From the NCBI GenBank assembly GCA_011772495.1, contig WVZL01000029.1, forward strand, positions 23,930 through 87,929: 64,000 bases of DNA, given 5' to 3'. This DNA comes from Candidatus Aminicenantota bacterium (GTDB lineage Bacteria; Acidobacteriota; Aminicenantia; Aminicenantales; Aminicenantaceae). The notes under the pieces are model-generated. The model was not told the DNA's origin. It made no database searches and saw nothing but the letters and a program-made list of their open reading frames with translations. A program made the translations under genes and the position numbers. Positions 1-7,615 of this stretch are shown here, in pieces. The stretch's first letter is position 1. The number at the start of each line of letters is the position of its first letter.

Positions 1-1
1 G

Positions 2-961
2 AACATTATCGGCAACAGCGAAGTGATGAGGAATGTCTTCGATTTGATCAAAGCCTCGGCACCCACCCGAAGCACGATTCTTCTAGAGGGAGAAAGCGGA
101 ACAGGTAAGGAATTGGTAGCCAGAGCCATCCATCAAAACAGCGATCGGGCCAATTCTCCCTTCATCATCGTCAACAGCGGTTCTCTGCCTCCTGACCTCC
201 TAGAGAGCCATCTATTTGGCCATGTCAAGGGAGCTTTTACTGGAGCCACCAGCAATAAAAAGGGTTTGTTCGAAGCGGCAGATAAGGGAAGTATTTTCTT
301 TGACGAAATATCCACCCTAAACCCGGAAACTCAGGCCAAACTTCTTCGGGTCATGCAGGATAGAGAATTCATGCGATTGGGAGGCACTAAAACCCTCAGA
401 GTCGATGTCAGGATCATCGCTGCCACCAATACAGATTTGGAGGAGCTCATCCAGCAAAACAAGTTCAGGGAAGACCTTTACTATCGATTAAATGTCATCA
501 AGATTGAGATCCCCCCCCTACGGGAAAGAAAAGAGGACATCCCTATCCTGGTCAACCATTTTGTCGGCATGTACAGCAAAGAGAATAAAAAGAAAATTGA
601 AGGAGTATCTGACGAGGTGATGGAAATTCTAGAAATTTATGACTGGCCCGGCAACATAAGGGAATTGGAAAACCTTATCGAGCGAGCAATCGTTCTCTCC
701 AAACTCAAACTCATAACCCACGAAAGCCTTCCTCCTTTCTTGATATCTCGCCTCGGAAAAGACAACGAATCTTCATCACTCTCGAATGACCAGCTCACCC
801 TGAAAGAACAGGTTCTTGCCTACCAGAAGAGCTCTATCATAGAGGCCTTGAAAAAAACCAAAGGAGTTCAGAAAGAAGCAGCCCAACTCTTAGGGGTCAA
901 GTCAACCACTCTGAATGAAATGATCAAAAGATTCAGAATCGATATAAAGAATATGGTTTAA
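2..961 (+). CDS. sigma-54-dependent transcriptional activator, 5' end outside window
   Basis: The frame is open to the window edge; codons before the first internal GTG/ATG (23, 26) read NIIGNSE, the usual start of the AAA+ domain, so the real start and any receiver or sensor domain lie upstream. Seen: Walker A GESGTGKE, the sigma-54 contact loop GAFTGA, Walker B GSIFFDEI, the arginine-rich PPLRERKEDIP segment and a C-terminal Fis-type helix-turn-helix (KEAAQLLGVKSTTLNEMI). By family it is an ATP-driven activator that remodels RNA polymerase-sigma54 at -24/-12 promoters. It is followed by a terminator-like hairpin and converges on the M1 peptidase gene, whose upstream region has a sigma-54-type promoter; that pairing is inference. 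Confidence 0.93.
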   Translation, partial: NIIGNSEVMRNVFDLIKASAPTRSTILLEGESGTGKELVARAIHQNSDRANSPFIIVNSGSLPPDLLESHLFGHVKGAFTGATSNKKGLFEAADKGSIFFDEISTLNPETQAKLLRVMQDREFMRLGGTKTLRVDVRIIAATNTDLEELIQQNKFREDLYYRLNVIKIEIPPLRERKEDIPILVNHFVGMYSKENKKKIEGVSDEVMEILEIYDWPGNIRELENLIERAIVLSKLKLITHESLPPFLISRLGKDNESSSLSNDQLTLKEQVLAYQKSSIIEALKKTKGVQKEAAQLLGVKSTTLNEMIKRFRIDIKNMV

Positions 962-970
962 TAAAATAGG

Positions 971-1006
971 AATCTTTGGGGATGTCTTTGCTCCCTAAAG
1001 ATTTTT
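971..1006 (+). terminator. probable Rho-independent terminator of the sigma-54 activator gene
   Basis: Ten bases after the stop, AATCTTTGGG pairs with CCCTAAAGATT (one bulge) and is followed by a short T-run. Confidence 0.55.
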
Positions 1007-1015
1007 AAAAAGATA

Positions 1016-1094
1016 GGGGACGGTTCTATTTTTTTAATCTCACGTATAGATACATACTGGTAGGCTTTTTATTCTAAAAAATAGAACCGTCCCC
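1016..1094. repeat. inverted-repeat element, GGGGACGGTTCT family, copy 1
   Basis: Left arm 1016-1034 and right arm 1076-1094 are perfect 19-base inverted repeats (GGGGACGGTTCTATTTTTT and its complement) around a 41-base AT-rich centre. No ORF inside. A second full copy lies at 46032-46111 and a half copy at 55689-55706. Looks like a non-autonomous REP/MITE-type element. The right arm runs into two tandem copies of CCCCATTTCAT (1091-1112) and a small hairpin, AGTCGAC-TTC-GTCGACT, at 1116-1132. Confidence 0.75.
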
Positions 1095-1259
1095 ATTTCA
1101 TCCCCATTTCATACAAGTCGACTTCGTCGACTCCCCTCAAAGACCGAAATTAGAAGGCTAAATCTTTTAAGGTCGCCTCATTCATCCCCAAAGATTCTAA
1201 ATTTGTGACGATGCTAGAATAGATTACTAAAAGAATTGGAGAGGATTTATCTAAAATAA

Positions 1260-3878
1260 TTAGGAAACTTTACCTGGAAAAGCATTAGTAGAGTTGAGTT
1301 TTATTTTCTCCGGCCTCTCCTTCAACTGGAATTCAACGTCTTCAGTCATGGCGTGAATGATAACTTTCTTGATAACTCTTTGTCCTTTTTCTCTCCATTC
1401 TAGCCAGAGAGGGAAGACAAAAGGCCCTTGGCGTTGGCGCTGGATGAACTTGAACTTGAGTAGATAACCGTCCTCATTCTTCTGGATAGTATGAGTAGCC
1501 TTTATTTCGGGAAGCAGATGGGAATTGAACCATCCCTCGAAGAACTTTTTCAAGTCTTTCCCTGATATTCTTTCCATGGTGTCGATAAAATCTCTAGTCT
1601 TGGCAGCGCTGTACTTATGATCATTAAAAAATTCCCTCAACCCTCTGAAAAACACCTCTTCCCCGAGAATTTCCATCAACATATTCAGAATGAGAGATGT
1701 TTTGTTATAGATAATGCTCTGAAAAGCATCGAAATCAGAATGGCTGAGGCGAGAGCCCAAGGTAATCGGGCCCCAATTCGACTTCTTCTTTGTCCAGAAA
1801 TTAAACTTCCTGAGAATATGAGAGAATATGCCTTCGCCTCTCTTTTCTCTAATGTAAAGGATAGTCGAGAACTGGGCTAGACCCTCGCTCAACCATTGGT
1901 CATGATAGGTCGCCCAGGTCACTCCTTGACCCCACCATTGATGGGCAATCTCATGGGCAAGGTAGTATTCATCCCAGCGGGAAAGGCTAACCGGACTTTC
2001 TCTTTCTCGGTATTTCCTCCCTGAAGGAAGCCTAGGGAACTCGTCGAGAATGATAAAAGAGGGAGGACTGTGTCCTCCAGATTGAGTCCAGTATCTCTGG
2101 ACAATGCTGAGTCTTCCGTAAGGATTAGGGCCGAAGCGAGCTTGGTAGAAGTCAAGGATATCTCTAGCCCTTTCTAAAACTTCCCTTTCCTGAAAGCTAC
2201 GGTTGGAGGACACAAATATGTCAACCGGAGAAGATTCTGGATTCCCGATGGCTTTGGAAAACTTGCCCACGATGAAGGCGAGGTATTTAACGGGATACAA
2301 CGTCTCAAATACATAAACAGAATTGCCCACTTTTTCAATTTCTTCGACTCTATCCACTTCTTCTAATCTTCCGTATTCTATCAACTTTCCGGTAGCCACA
2401 CAGCTGTATTCCGGGGGAATAATGATTTTTAATCGAGCCTCAAAGTAGTCCGTATCTGAAGGCGCCGGATACCAGTAGGCCAATTGACTGAAGAGATAGG
2501 TGCGGTACCTTAGCGGAACCTCAATCTTCTTTCTGATAATCTGTGTCTGGGCGACGACATCAGTGGCGGGTTCTGGAAGTTTTAATCTTCCGCGATAGAA
2601 TATTTCGATCCTATAAGAATCCAGATGGGAAGCAGGCTGGACAGGATAGACATACAGGTATTTCCGCAATTTGTCCTGAGCGTAAAAAAGCTCATTTTTT
2701 TCTTCGTCAAAAATGCGGAGAATCTGGAGTTGAGGATTGAGTTTAAACTTTATGCTGTCCAGACTTCCGACTTTTGATGATATTTCAACCGAAGCCTTGC
2801 CAGAGAGATAAGAAATTTTAGGATTAAAATCGATATCGATCTTATAGCTTTCGATGTCATACTTCTGTCCAAAAGAAATGAATAATTTCTTCTTTCCTTC
2901 CTCCGGGGGAGAATAGAGACTGATCAGCTTTTCCTTTTTTATATTGATGAGGGTCACTTTGTCTTGAGCAAAGGGAGAATATATATAAGTCAAAGGATCG
3001 CTATCATCTCCTTTAAACTCGAAGATCGCCTGTTCGTCTTTCGGGACAAAAGAAAGAAGTTCCTTATTGAGGGAATTTTCAATCGCTAAAGAACTCGGAT
3101 AGTGCCTACTAAATATGGACTGGGCCTTGTCTATTTCCGCCTGCGAGATTGGTCTTGAATTCTTGATCGAGGCCTGGGTAATGCTGATGTTATTGCGGAA
3201 AAAGCTATTAGAGAACCTAAGGTAGGCGTAATCTAGGCTTTTCTGGAGAATTTTACTTTTGTAGATTAACTCTAGCTGATGTTGTTCCCTGGGAAGAGAA
3301 GGAGAAAAGGTCAGAAAGCCTTTTCCGATGACAACAAGAGCTGTTTCTAATCCCGGAACATTATCATAGAAAATAACTGCCTCTTGAAAAGAGAGTTCAA
3401 TGTCCACATGTCTAACCTTAAAAAACCTGACTCTTTCGACTCTGTCTGAAGGAATCTTGATCTTATACAGGCTTTTAAGCTCTCCCACAACGTCTTTTTT
3501 CTCTATCTGCCACCCCTTGTTCATTTGGGATAAGAGTAACCTCCAGGTTTCGATCATGGCTGAATAATCATTTTCATAGAGCACTTGAAAATAAGCTGTG
3601 ACTCGTTCTCCTTTTTGAACATCTTTGCTAGCTTTGTGAAAAGTGATCTTATCTATCCCATAAATATTGAGTTTGTCTTCCAAAGCAGCCTTCTCTACTC
3701 CTCTAATAGCAGGAACAAAGGCCTCCAGATAAGCTGAAATATCTTGGTTCTCTAGATGGTTCTGAACCTGCAAGATGAACTCATCAAGGCTCTGTTCTTG
3801 GGCAGAAACAGGAGGAATAAACAAAGAAAAGAAGAAAAAAAACAGGAAAATGATTCTCAAAAAGAATTTGGCTCTCAC
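1260..3878 (-). CDS. secreted M1-family zinc aminopeptidase
   Basis: 872 residues. Seen: an N-terminal signal peptide (hydrophobic, Phe/Leu-rich, ending VSAQE) and the gluzincin motif HEIAHQWWG with the third zinc ligand Glu 18 residues after the second His (WLSEGLAQF). IIYNKTS is the likely catalytic Tyr. The N-terminal ~300 residues match no domain I recognise; the middle looks like the M1 beta-sandwich before the catalytic domain. By family it removes N-terminal residues from peptides, here after export. The gene is monocistronic, with glnA upstream on the same strand about 300 bases away. A near-consensus sigma-54 promoter lies at 3960-3976, so nitrogen- or stress-linked expression is possible. 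The SxxGGHSPP stretch replaces the usual GAMEN exopeptidase motif (QSGGHSPPSFIIL), a common variation in divergent bacterial members. Confidence 0.9.
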   Translation of the reverse strand: MRAKFFLRIIFLFFFFFSLFIPPVSAQEQSLDEFILQVQNHLENQDISAYLEAFVPAIRGVEKAALEDKLNIYGIDKITFHKASKDVQKGERVTAYFQVLYENDYSAMIETWRLLLSQMNKGWQIEKKDVVGELKSLYKIKIPSDRVERVRFFKVRHVDIELSFQEAVIFYDNVPGLETALVVIGKGFLTFSPSLPREQHQLELIYKSKILQKSLDYAYLRFSNSFFRNNISITQASIKNSRPISQAEIDKAQSIFSRHYPSSLAIENSLNKELLSFVPKDEQAIFEFKGDDSDPLTYIYSPFAQDKVTLINIKKEKLISLYSPPEEGKKKLFISFGQKYDIESYKIDIDFNPKISYLSGKASVEISSKVGSLDSIKFKLNPQLQILRIFDEEKNELFYAQDKLRKYLYVYPVQPASHLDSYRIEIFYRGRLKLPEPATDVVAQTQIIRKKIEVPLRYRTYLFSQLAYWYPAPSDTDYFEARLKIIIPPEYSCVATGKLIEYGRLEEVDRVEEIEKVGNSVYVFETLYPVKYLAFIVGKFSKAIGNPESSPVDIFVSSNRSFQEREVLERARDILDFYQARFGPNPYGRLSIVQRYWTQSGGHSPPSFIILDEFPRLPSGRKYRERESPVSLSRWDEYYLAHEIAHQWWGQGVTWATYHDQWLSEGLAQFSTILYIREKRGEGIFSHILRKFNFWTKKKSNWGPITLGSRLSHSDFDAFQSIIYNKTSLILNMLMEILGEEVFFRGLREFFNDHKYSAAKTRDFIDTMERISGKDLKKFFEGWFNSHLLPEIKATHTIQKNEDGYLLKFKFIQRQRQGPFVFPLWLEWREKGQRVIKKVIIHAMTEDVEFQLKERPEKIKLNSTNAFPGKVS

Positions 3879-4177
3879 TTTATTATTCTATCAAAAATTC
3901 TTATGAATCAAAATCTCTAATCCTTCAGGCCCTTCAAACAATGTCTCCCCTATCCTTAGAGCATGATTCGTGCCAAACAAGAGAGGAGAAATATCTTTCG
4001 CCGTTAATTGGATAAAAAGTATTATTACTCAAGAAAGGCTGGAAGAAATGTTTACAAAATGTAAAGAAAAATTACAGAGTCTAGTCGACAACCTTGGGTG
4101 GCGAAGCTTGGCCATCTCGAAAAAATATGGTCAAGCGGACCATAGCGTAGCCATCCTTCCCATTAAATTTTCCAGTT
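3879..4177. other. intergenic region between glnA and the M1 peptidase gene
   Basis: Both flanking genes are on the minus strand. Apart from the sigma-54-type promoter at 3960-3976 I see no convincing gene; an 82-codon plus-strand frame starting with GTG at 3970 has no ribosome binding site and runs into the end of glnA. Confidence 0.5.
3960..3976 (-). promoter_or_regulatory. candidate sigma-54 (-24/-12) promoter of the M1 peptidase gene
   Basis: On the minus strand the bases read TTGGCACGAATCATGCT. Against the consensus YTGGCACGRNNNTTGCW, the only mismatch is the first T of TTGC. It would start transcription near 3948, about 70 bases before the ATG at 3878. Spacing between the GG and GC elements is correct. 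Confidence 0.6.
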
Positions 4178-5587
4178 TCACAGAAATGGAAGATATTTTC
4201 TTATTTCATATTCACTGACTTGCTTGTCAAACTCTTTGGAGACATTCGAGCTGTACTCTTCAATCTCCCATTTCTTGTTAGCCAAGAATTGATGAAAGAT
4301 ATGGTCTCCCAAAACTTCTTGGAGCAGAGTGCTTTTTTTCATGGTTTTTAAAGCTTCCAATAAATTTCCGGGAAGCGTCTTTATCTCGAATTTTTTCTGT
4401 CGAGAGTTACTCATCTCATAGATGTTTTCTTCAATCGGATCTGGCACGAGGTATTCCTTTTGAATACCCCTCAGACCAGCCATGAACATCGAGGCAAAAG
4501 CCAGATAAAGGTTGCATGAAGGATCAGGAGACCTCAATTCTATCCGAGTTGCATTCTCCTTTCCCGGCTGGTATTCAGGAACCCGAATGTAGGCGGACCT
4601 GTTTCGCTGCCCCCAGGCAATATACACTGGAGCTTCATAACCTTCGATCAGGCGCTTGTAGGAGTTAACCCACTGACTCAGAACTGCGGATATCTCCCGG
4701 CCATGAACTATCAATCCCGCCATGTAACGGCGAGCAGCTTCGGAGAGATGAAAGCTGTCTTTTTCATCAAAGAAAATGTTTTTTCCATCTCTCCATAAAG
4801 ATTGATGAATATGCATCCCGCTTCCATTCTGTCCGTTCAAGGGCTTGGGCATGAAAGTAGCATATAAATCATGCATCCTGGCCACCTTTTTCACAACATA
4901 TCGAAATAGCATGCAGGTATCGGACATCTCCAGGGCGCTGTTATACTGGAGATCGATCTCATGCTGTCCAAAAGCCACTTCATGGTGGTCGTATTCTGCT
5001 TCGATTCCCATTTTTTTCAACAGGAGCTGAATTTCTTTGCGAATTTCTCCGTGCTTTCCGCCGAAGAAATAACCTCCCTCATCCTGCGGAACGGCTTCTT
5101 TGTTATCGGGAAAGATGAAAAACTCCAGCTCGGGTCCGAGTTTGAGGTCTTCGATATTGAATTCTTTTCTTGCTTTCTCCAAGACTTTTTTCAAGACATA
5201 GCGGGAGTCACCTTCATAATGCTTGCCCTCTGGTGTCAGGATATCCCCGAACATAATACCTTCTCTCCAGTGAGTCTCTTCATAAAAACCCCGATAGACC
5301 CAAGGAAGAACTCTGAATGTTTGAGGATCAGGTTTGATGACCAAATCACTCTCTTCTATTCTTACAAAGCCTGCTACCGAAGAGCCATCAAATCCTTTTC
5401 CATCTTGAAAGGTCTTCGCCAGCTCAGCCTTGGGAAAGGAAAACTCCATGGGCCTTCCTAGAATATCAGGAAACATGACCCGCACAAACTCAATCTGGCT
5501 AGAGGGCTCAAGAACAGCTTTCAAGACGTCTTCTTCGTTTTGGTATCCGAATCCCTTGATTTGAGGTTCAATCCTATCATTCGCCAT
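4178..5587 (-). CDS. glnA: glutamine synthetase, type I
   Basis: 469 residues from the chosen ATG at 5587, which has AAAGGAGG five bases upstream; a longer frame to 5617 has no such site. Makes glutamine from glutamate, ammonia and ATP. Seen: the Asp-50-type loop FDGSSVAGF, metal-site segment GPELEFFIF, HHEVAFGQHEID, NGSGMHIHQS and the substrate Arg segment RIELRSPDPSCN. The C-terminal region (NIYEMSNSRQKKFEIKTLPGNLLEAL) resembles GSI-alpha/archaeal enzymes and lacks the NLYDLPPEE adenylylation signature of GSI-beta, so control by feedback or by the divergent Lrp-type regulator seems likelier than adenylylation (inference). It sits about 1.5 kb from a glutamate-synthase-family cluster. Confidence 0.96.
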   Translation of the reverse strand: MANDRIEPQIKGFGYQNEEDVLKAVLEPSSQIEFVRVMFPDILGRPMEFSFPKAELAKTFQDGKGFDGSSVAGFVRIEESDLVIKPDPQTFRVLPWVYRGFYEETHWREGIMFGDILTPEGKHYEGDSRYVLKKVLEKARKEFNIEDLKLGPELEFFIFPDNKEAVPQDEGGYFFGGKHGEIRKEIQLLLKKMGIEAEYDHHEVAFGQHEIDLQYNSALEMSDTCMLFRYVVKKVARMHDLYATFMPKPLNGQNGSGMHIHQSLWRDGKNIFFDEKDSFHLSEAARRYMAGLIVHGREISAVLSQWVNSYKRLIEGYEAPVYIAWGQRNRSAYIRVPEYQPGKENATRIELRSPDPSCNLYLAFASMFMAGLRGIQKEYLVPDPIEENIYEMSNSRQKKFEIKTLPGNLLEALKTMKKSTLLQEVLGDHIFHQFLANKKWEIEEYSSNVSKEFDKQVSEYEIRKYLPFL

Positions 5588-5700
5588 TTTTCCTCCTTTC
5601 ATCTTTTGCTTAGACAATTTGATTTTCTCTTGACCTTAGGCCGCGAATTTTCTATCATTAACCGTGAATAAAGAAAAAGCGATATTTTCATTAGTCTTTT

Positions 5701-5729
5701 TTATTACAAAATATCTTTATATTTGTCAA
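5701..5729 (-). promoter_or_regulatory. candidate sigma-70 promoter of glnA
   Basis: Minus strand TTGACA (5729-5724), 17-base spacer, TAATAA (5706-5701). Predicted leader about 107 bases. The -35 is perfect, the -10 only partial. Confidence 0.45.
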
Positions 5730-5759
5730 TCAAATATTTAATAAAAAATATAAACGTTA

Positions 5760-5787
5760 TATAATTGTTAAAAATTAACGACAATTA
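5760..5787 (+). promoter_or_regulatory. -10 element and overlapping palindrome upstream of the Lrp-type gene
   Basis: TATAAT at 5760-5765 (weak -35, TTTAAT at 5737-5742) is overlapped by the inverted repeat TAATTGT (5762-5768) / ACAATTA (5781-5787). Position between promoter and start codon suits an autoregulatory operator for an Lrp/AsnC protein; the operator role is inference. Confidence 0.45.
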
Positions 5788-5801
5788 CCAGGAGGAGAGT
5801 C

Positions 5802-6245
5802 ATGATTGATGAGCTGGATAGAAAGATTATTCGTGTCCTGAACCAGAATGCCCGCAAGAGTTTTAGGGAGGTGGCTAAGGAAGTCGGGACCTCTGTAACA
5901 GCAGTCATAAATCAGGTGAAAAAGCTTGAAGATTCAAAAGTGATAAAGGGATACATCCCTGTCATAGATGCAGAATACTTTGGCTTTAAGCTTATTGCCA
6001 TCATCGCCCTGCGCATTTCGAAGGGAAAGTTGCTGGAGACCCAAGAGAAAATATCTGAGGATCCGCATGTCATGGCAGTCTATGATATTACCGGAGAATG
6101 GGACTCCTTAGTTATCGGTTATTTCAAAGACCGAGATGACCTCAACAGATTTATCAAGAATTTGCTCTCCCTCCGCTATATAGACAGGACCATAACCCAC
6201 CTTGTCTTGAACGTGGTTAAAGAAGAAAGGCGAATTCTTGTCTAA
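5802..6245 (+). CDS. Lrp/AsnC-family transcriptional regulator
   Basis: 147 residues, family-typical length. ATG at 5802 with AGGAGGAG upstream. Residues 1-55: AsnC-type winged helix (LDRKIIRVLNQNARKSFREVAKEVGTS). Residues ~65-140: RAM ligand-binding/oligomerisation domain (VYDITGEWDSLVIGYFKDRDDLNRFI). By family it forms dimers to octamers and senses amino acids. It is transcribed divergently from glnA over a shared 214-base AT-rich region, so control of glnA and of itself is the simplest model; which amino acid it senses cannot be told from sequence. Confidence 0.92.
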   Translation: MIDELDRKIIRVLNQNARKSFREVAKEVGTSVTAVINQVKKLEDSKVIKGYIPVIDAEYFGFKLIAIIALRISKGKLLETQEKISEDPHVMAVYDITGEWDSLVIGYFKDRDDLNRFIKNLLSLRYIDRTITHLVLNVVKEERRILV

Positions 6246-6252
6246 ACGTAGC

Positions 6253-6280
6253 TTGACAGAATAAAGTAATCTGCCATAAT
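6253..6280 (+). promoter_or_regulatory. candidate sigma-70 promoter of speD
   Basis: TTGACA (6253-6258), 16-base spacer, CATAAT (6275-6280), about 30 bases before the ATG at 6311. Confidence 0.55.
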
Positions 6281-6310
6281 CTACTCATTCAGCCCAAGGA
6301 GTACTCAATA

Positions 6311-6778
6311 ATGGCCAAGAAAACCCATGGTTCTTTAGGTCATCATTATATTGTCGAGGCTTCAGAGTGCGATCCGAAAATTATCGGCAGTGTAGAAAAA
6401 GTCCAACAGATATTGGTCAAGGCTGCTGAGGAAGCAGGAGCCCAAGTCTGGTCGATCTCATTCAGCAAATTTCCTCCCAAAGGAGTCAGTGGCGTGGCGG
6501 TGATCTCTGAGTCTCATATTTCGACTCATACCTGGCCTGAATATAAATATGCAGCATTCGATATCTACACTTGTGGAGATGCTATAGATCCTGAAAAAGC
6601 CGTGACTTATGTTCTGGAAGCTTTCGGAGCGTCTACCTCTCACATCACTGAAATAACCCGTGGACTTGACGAGGGGGATAAGATCTATTTCCACAGCTTC
6701 ATAACCTGGGAAGAAGATTTTGAAAAAGAAGAAAAAAAAGAGAAGGAAAGGCCCAAAAGAAGTTCAAGAAAAAAATGA
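6311..6778 (+). CDS. speD: S-adenosylmethionine decarboxylase proenzyme
   Basis: 155 residues. Supplies decarboxylated AdoMet, the aminopropyl donor for spermidine. Seen: LGHHYIVEASECD near the N-terminus and the self-cleavage region SESHISTHTWPEYKYAAFDIYTCG, where the chain cuts at the Ser of ESHIS to make the pyruvoyl group. This is the short bacterial/archaeal class. Unusually for the class, about 25 extra charged residues follow the conserved core (EEDFEKEEKKEKERPKRSSRKK). No speE is seen nearby, so spermidine synthase must be elsewhere or decarboxylated AdoMet used otherwise. Own promoter at 6253. Confidence 0.95.
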   Translation: MAKKTHGSLGHHYIVEASECDPKIIGSVEKVQQILVKAAEEAGAQVWSISFSKFPPKGVSGVAVISESHISTHTWPEYKYAAFDIYTCGDAIDPEKAVTYVLEAFGASTSHITEITRGLDEGDKIYFHSFITWEEDFEKEEKKEKERPKRSSRKK

Positions 6779-7143
6779 AGCCGCTAAAAAGAAAAGAACC
6801 AATGAGCCTGCCTTTTATATTATGACTATGATCTATAATTTTTTTATTTTTAGTTTTAACAACTCATAAAGGCCTAGTCCTGCTGGAAAATTCTTGACAA
6901 CTGCAATCCATATCTGCTATAAGAGTCCGTTAATAAATAAAAATTTTTCATAATTTTTTTATTTTAAAGGAGGCCTAATAAATACATCACTATCCCCTTC
7001 TCTCCTTTATTTATCTAAAGAATCCAGCTACATACAAACCTTCTTTATAGAAATAGAAGAGAGAAGAGGTAACTAAGACAATCTTTTCCTTCGATCTTCG
7101 CATGATGTTATTCTAATTTTATAAAAAGGCTGGAGGGAAATCA
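6779..7143. other. AT-rich leader region before the NuoE/NuoF cluster
   Basis: 365 bases without a convincing gene. It holds the promoter at 6894-6923 and then about 210 bases of leader. In the leader, TAAAGGAG (about 6965) can pair with CTCCTTTA (about 7007), which would bury an orphan Shine-Dalgarno-like sequence that precedes no ORF. No riboswitch family recognised. Confidence 0.4.
6894..6923 (+). promoter_or_regulatory. candidate sigma-70 promoter of the NuoE/NuoF/glutamate-synthase-like cluster
   Basis: TTGACA (6894-6899), 18-base spacer, TATAAG (6918-6923). Confidence 0.55.
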
Positions 7144-7614
7144 TTGGCTGTAGAGATTCAAAAAGTCAAATCTTTCATAGCAAGATATAAAAACGAAAAA
7201 AAAGCATTAATCTCCATACTGCAGGATATTCAGGCTGAATATAATTATCTCCCTCAAGAAACATTGAGAGCTGTTGCAGAATGCCTAAACATTCCTCTTA
7301 TCGATATCATAGGTGTAGCAACCTTTTATCGTACTTTCAGCCTTAAACCAAGGGGGAAACATCTCATTACGGTTTGCTCGGGAACAGCTTGTCACGTAAG
7401 GGGAGGGCTTAAAATTCTGAACGAATTTGAAAAAAAATTAAACATAAAAGCAGGCGAAACCACTAAAGATAGGCAATTTACACTAGAAACTGTTGCTTGT
7501 CTGGGATGCTGTGCTATTGGGCCAGTAGTTGTGGCAGATAATAATTATCATGCCCAAACAAGTATTAGAGCTGTCGACTCAATTCTGAAGAAGTACAGAA
7601 AAAGAAAGAAGTAA
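7144..7614 (+). CDS. NuoE-like thioredoxin-fold [2Fe-2S] subunit, copy 1
   Basis: 156 residues from TTG at 7144, chosen because GGAGGG lies six bases upstream. N-terminal helical part (1-65), then a thioredoxin-like [2Fe-2S] domain with ligands C78, C83, C119 and C123 (CSGTAC...CLGCC). By family (NuoE/HydC/HndA) it is the small partner of the NADH-binding NuoF-type flavoprotein and lies in the cytoplasm. First gene of a tightly packed cluster, one base before the next ORF; a paralogue follows at 10733. The DNA here is visibly more AT-rich than the genes after 13.9 kb. Confidence 0.93.
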   Translation: MAVEIQKVKSFIARYKNEKKALISILQDIQAEYNYLPQETLRAVAECLNIPLIDIIGVATFYRTFSLKPRGKHLITVCSGTACHVRGGLKILNEFEKKLNIKAGETTKDRQFTLETVACLGCCAIGPVVVADNNYHAQTSIRAVDSILKKYRKRKK

Positions 7615-7615
7615 G

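Noticed and set aside
1116..1132. Small perfect hairpin AGTCGAC-TTC-GTCGACT as a terminator
   Set aside because: No T-run on either side; kept only as a note to the neighbouring repeat element.
3970..4218. 82-codon plus-strand frame between glnA and the M1 gene
   Set aside because: GTG start without ribosome binding site, runs into the glnA coding end, no family resemblance; its start lies in the sigma-54-type promoter.
4961..5461. 166-codon plus-strand frame opposite glnA
   Set aside because: Fully inside conserved glnA sequence; no recognisable protein.
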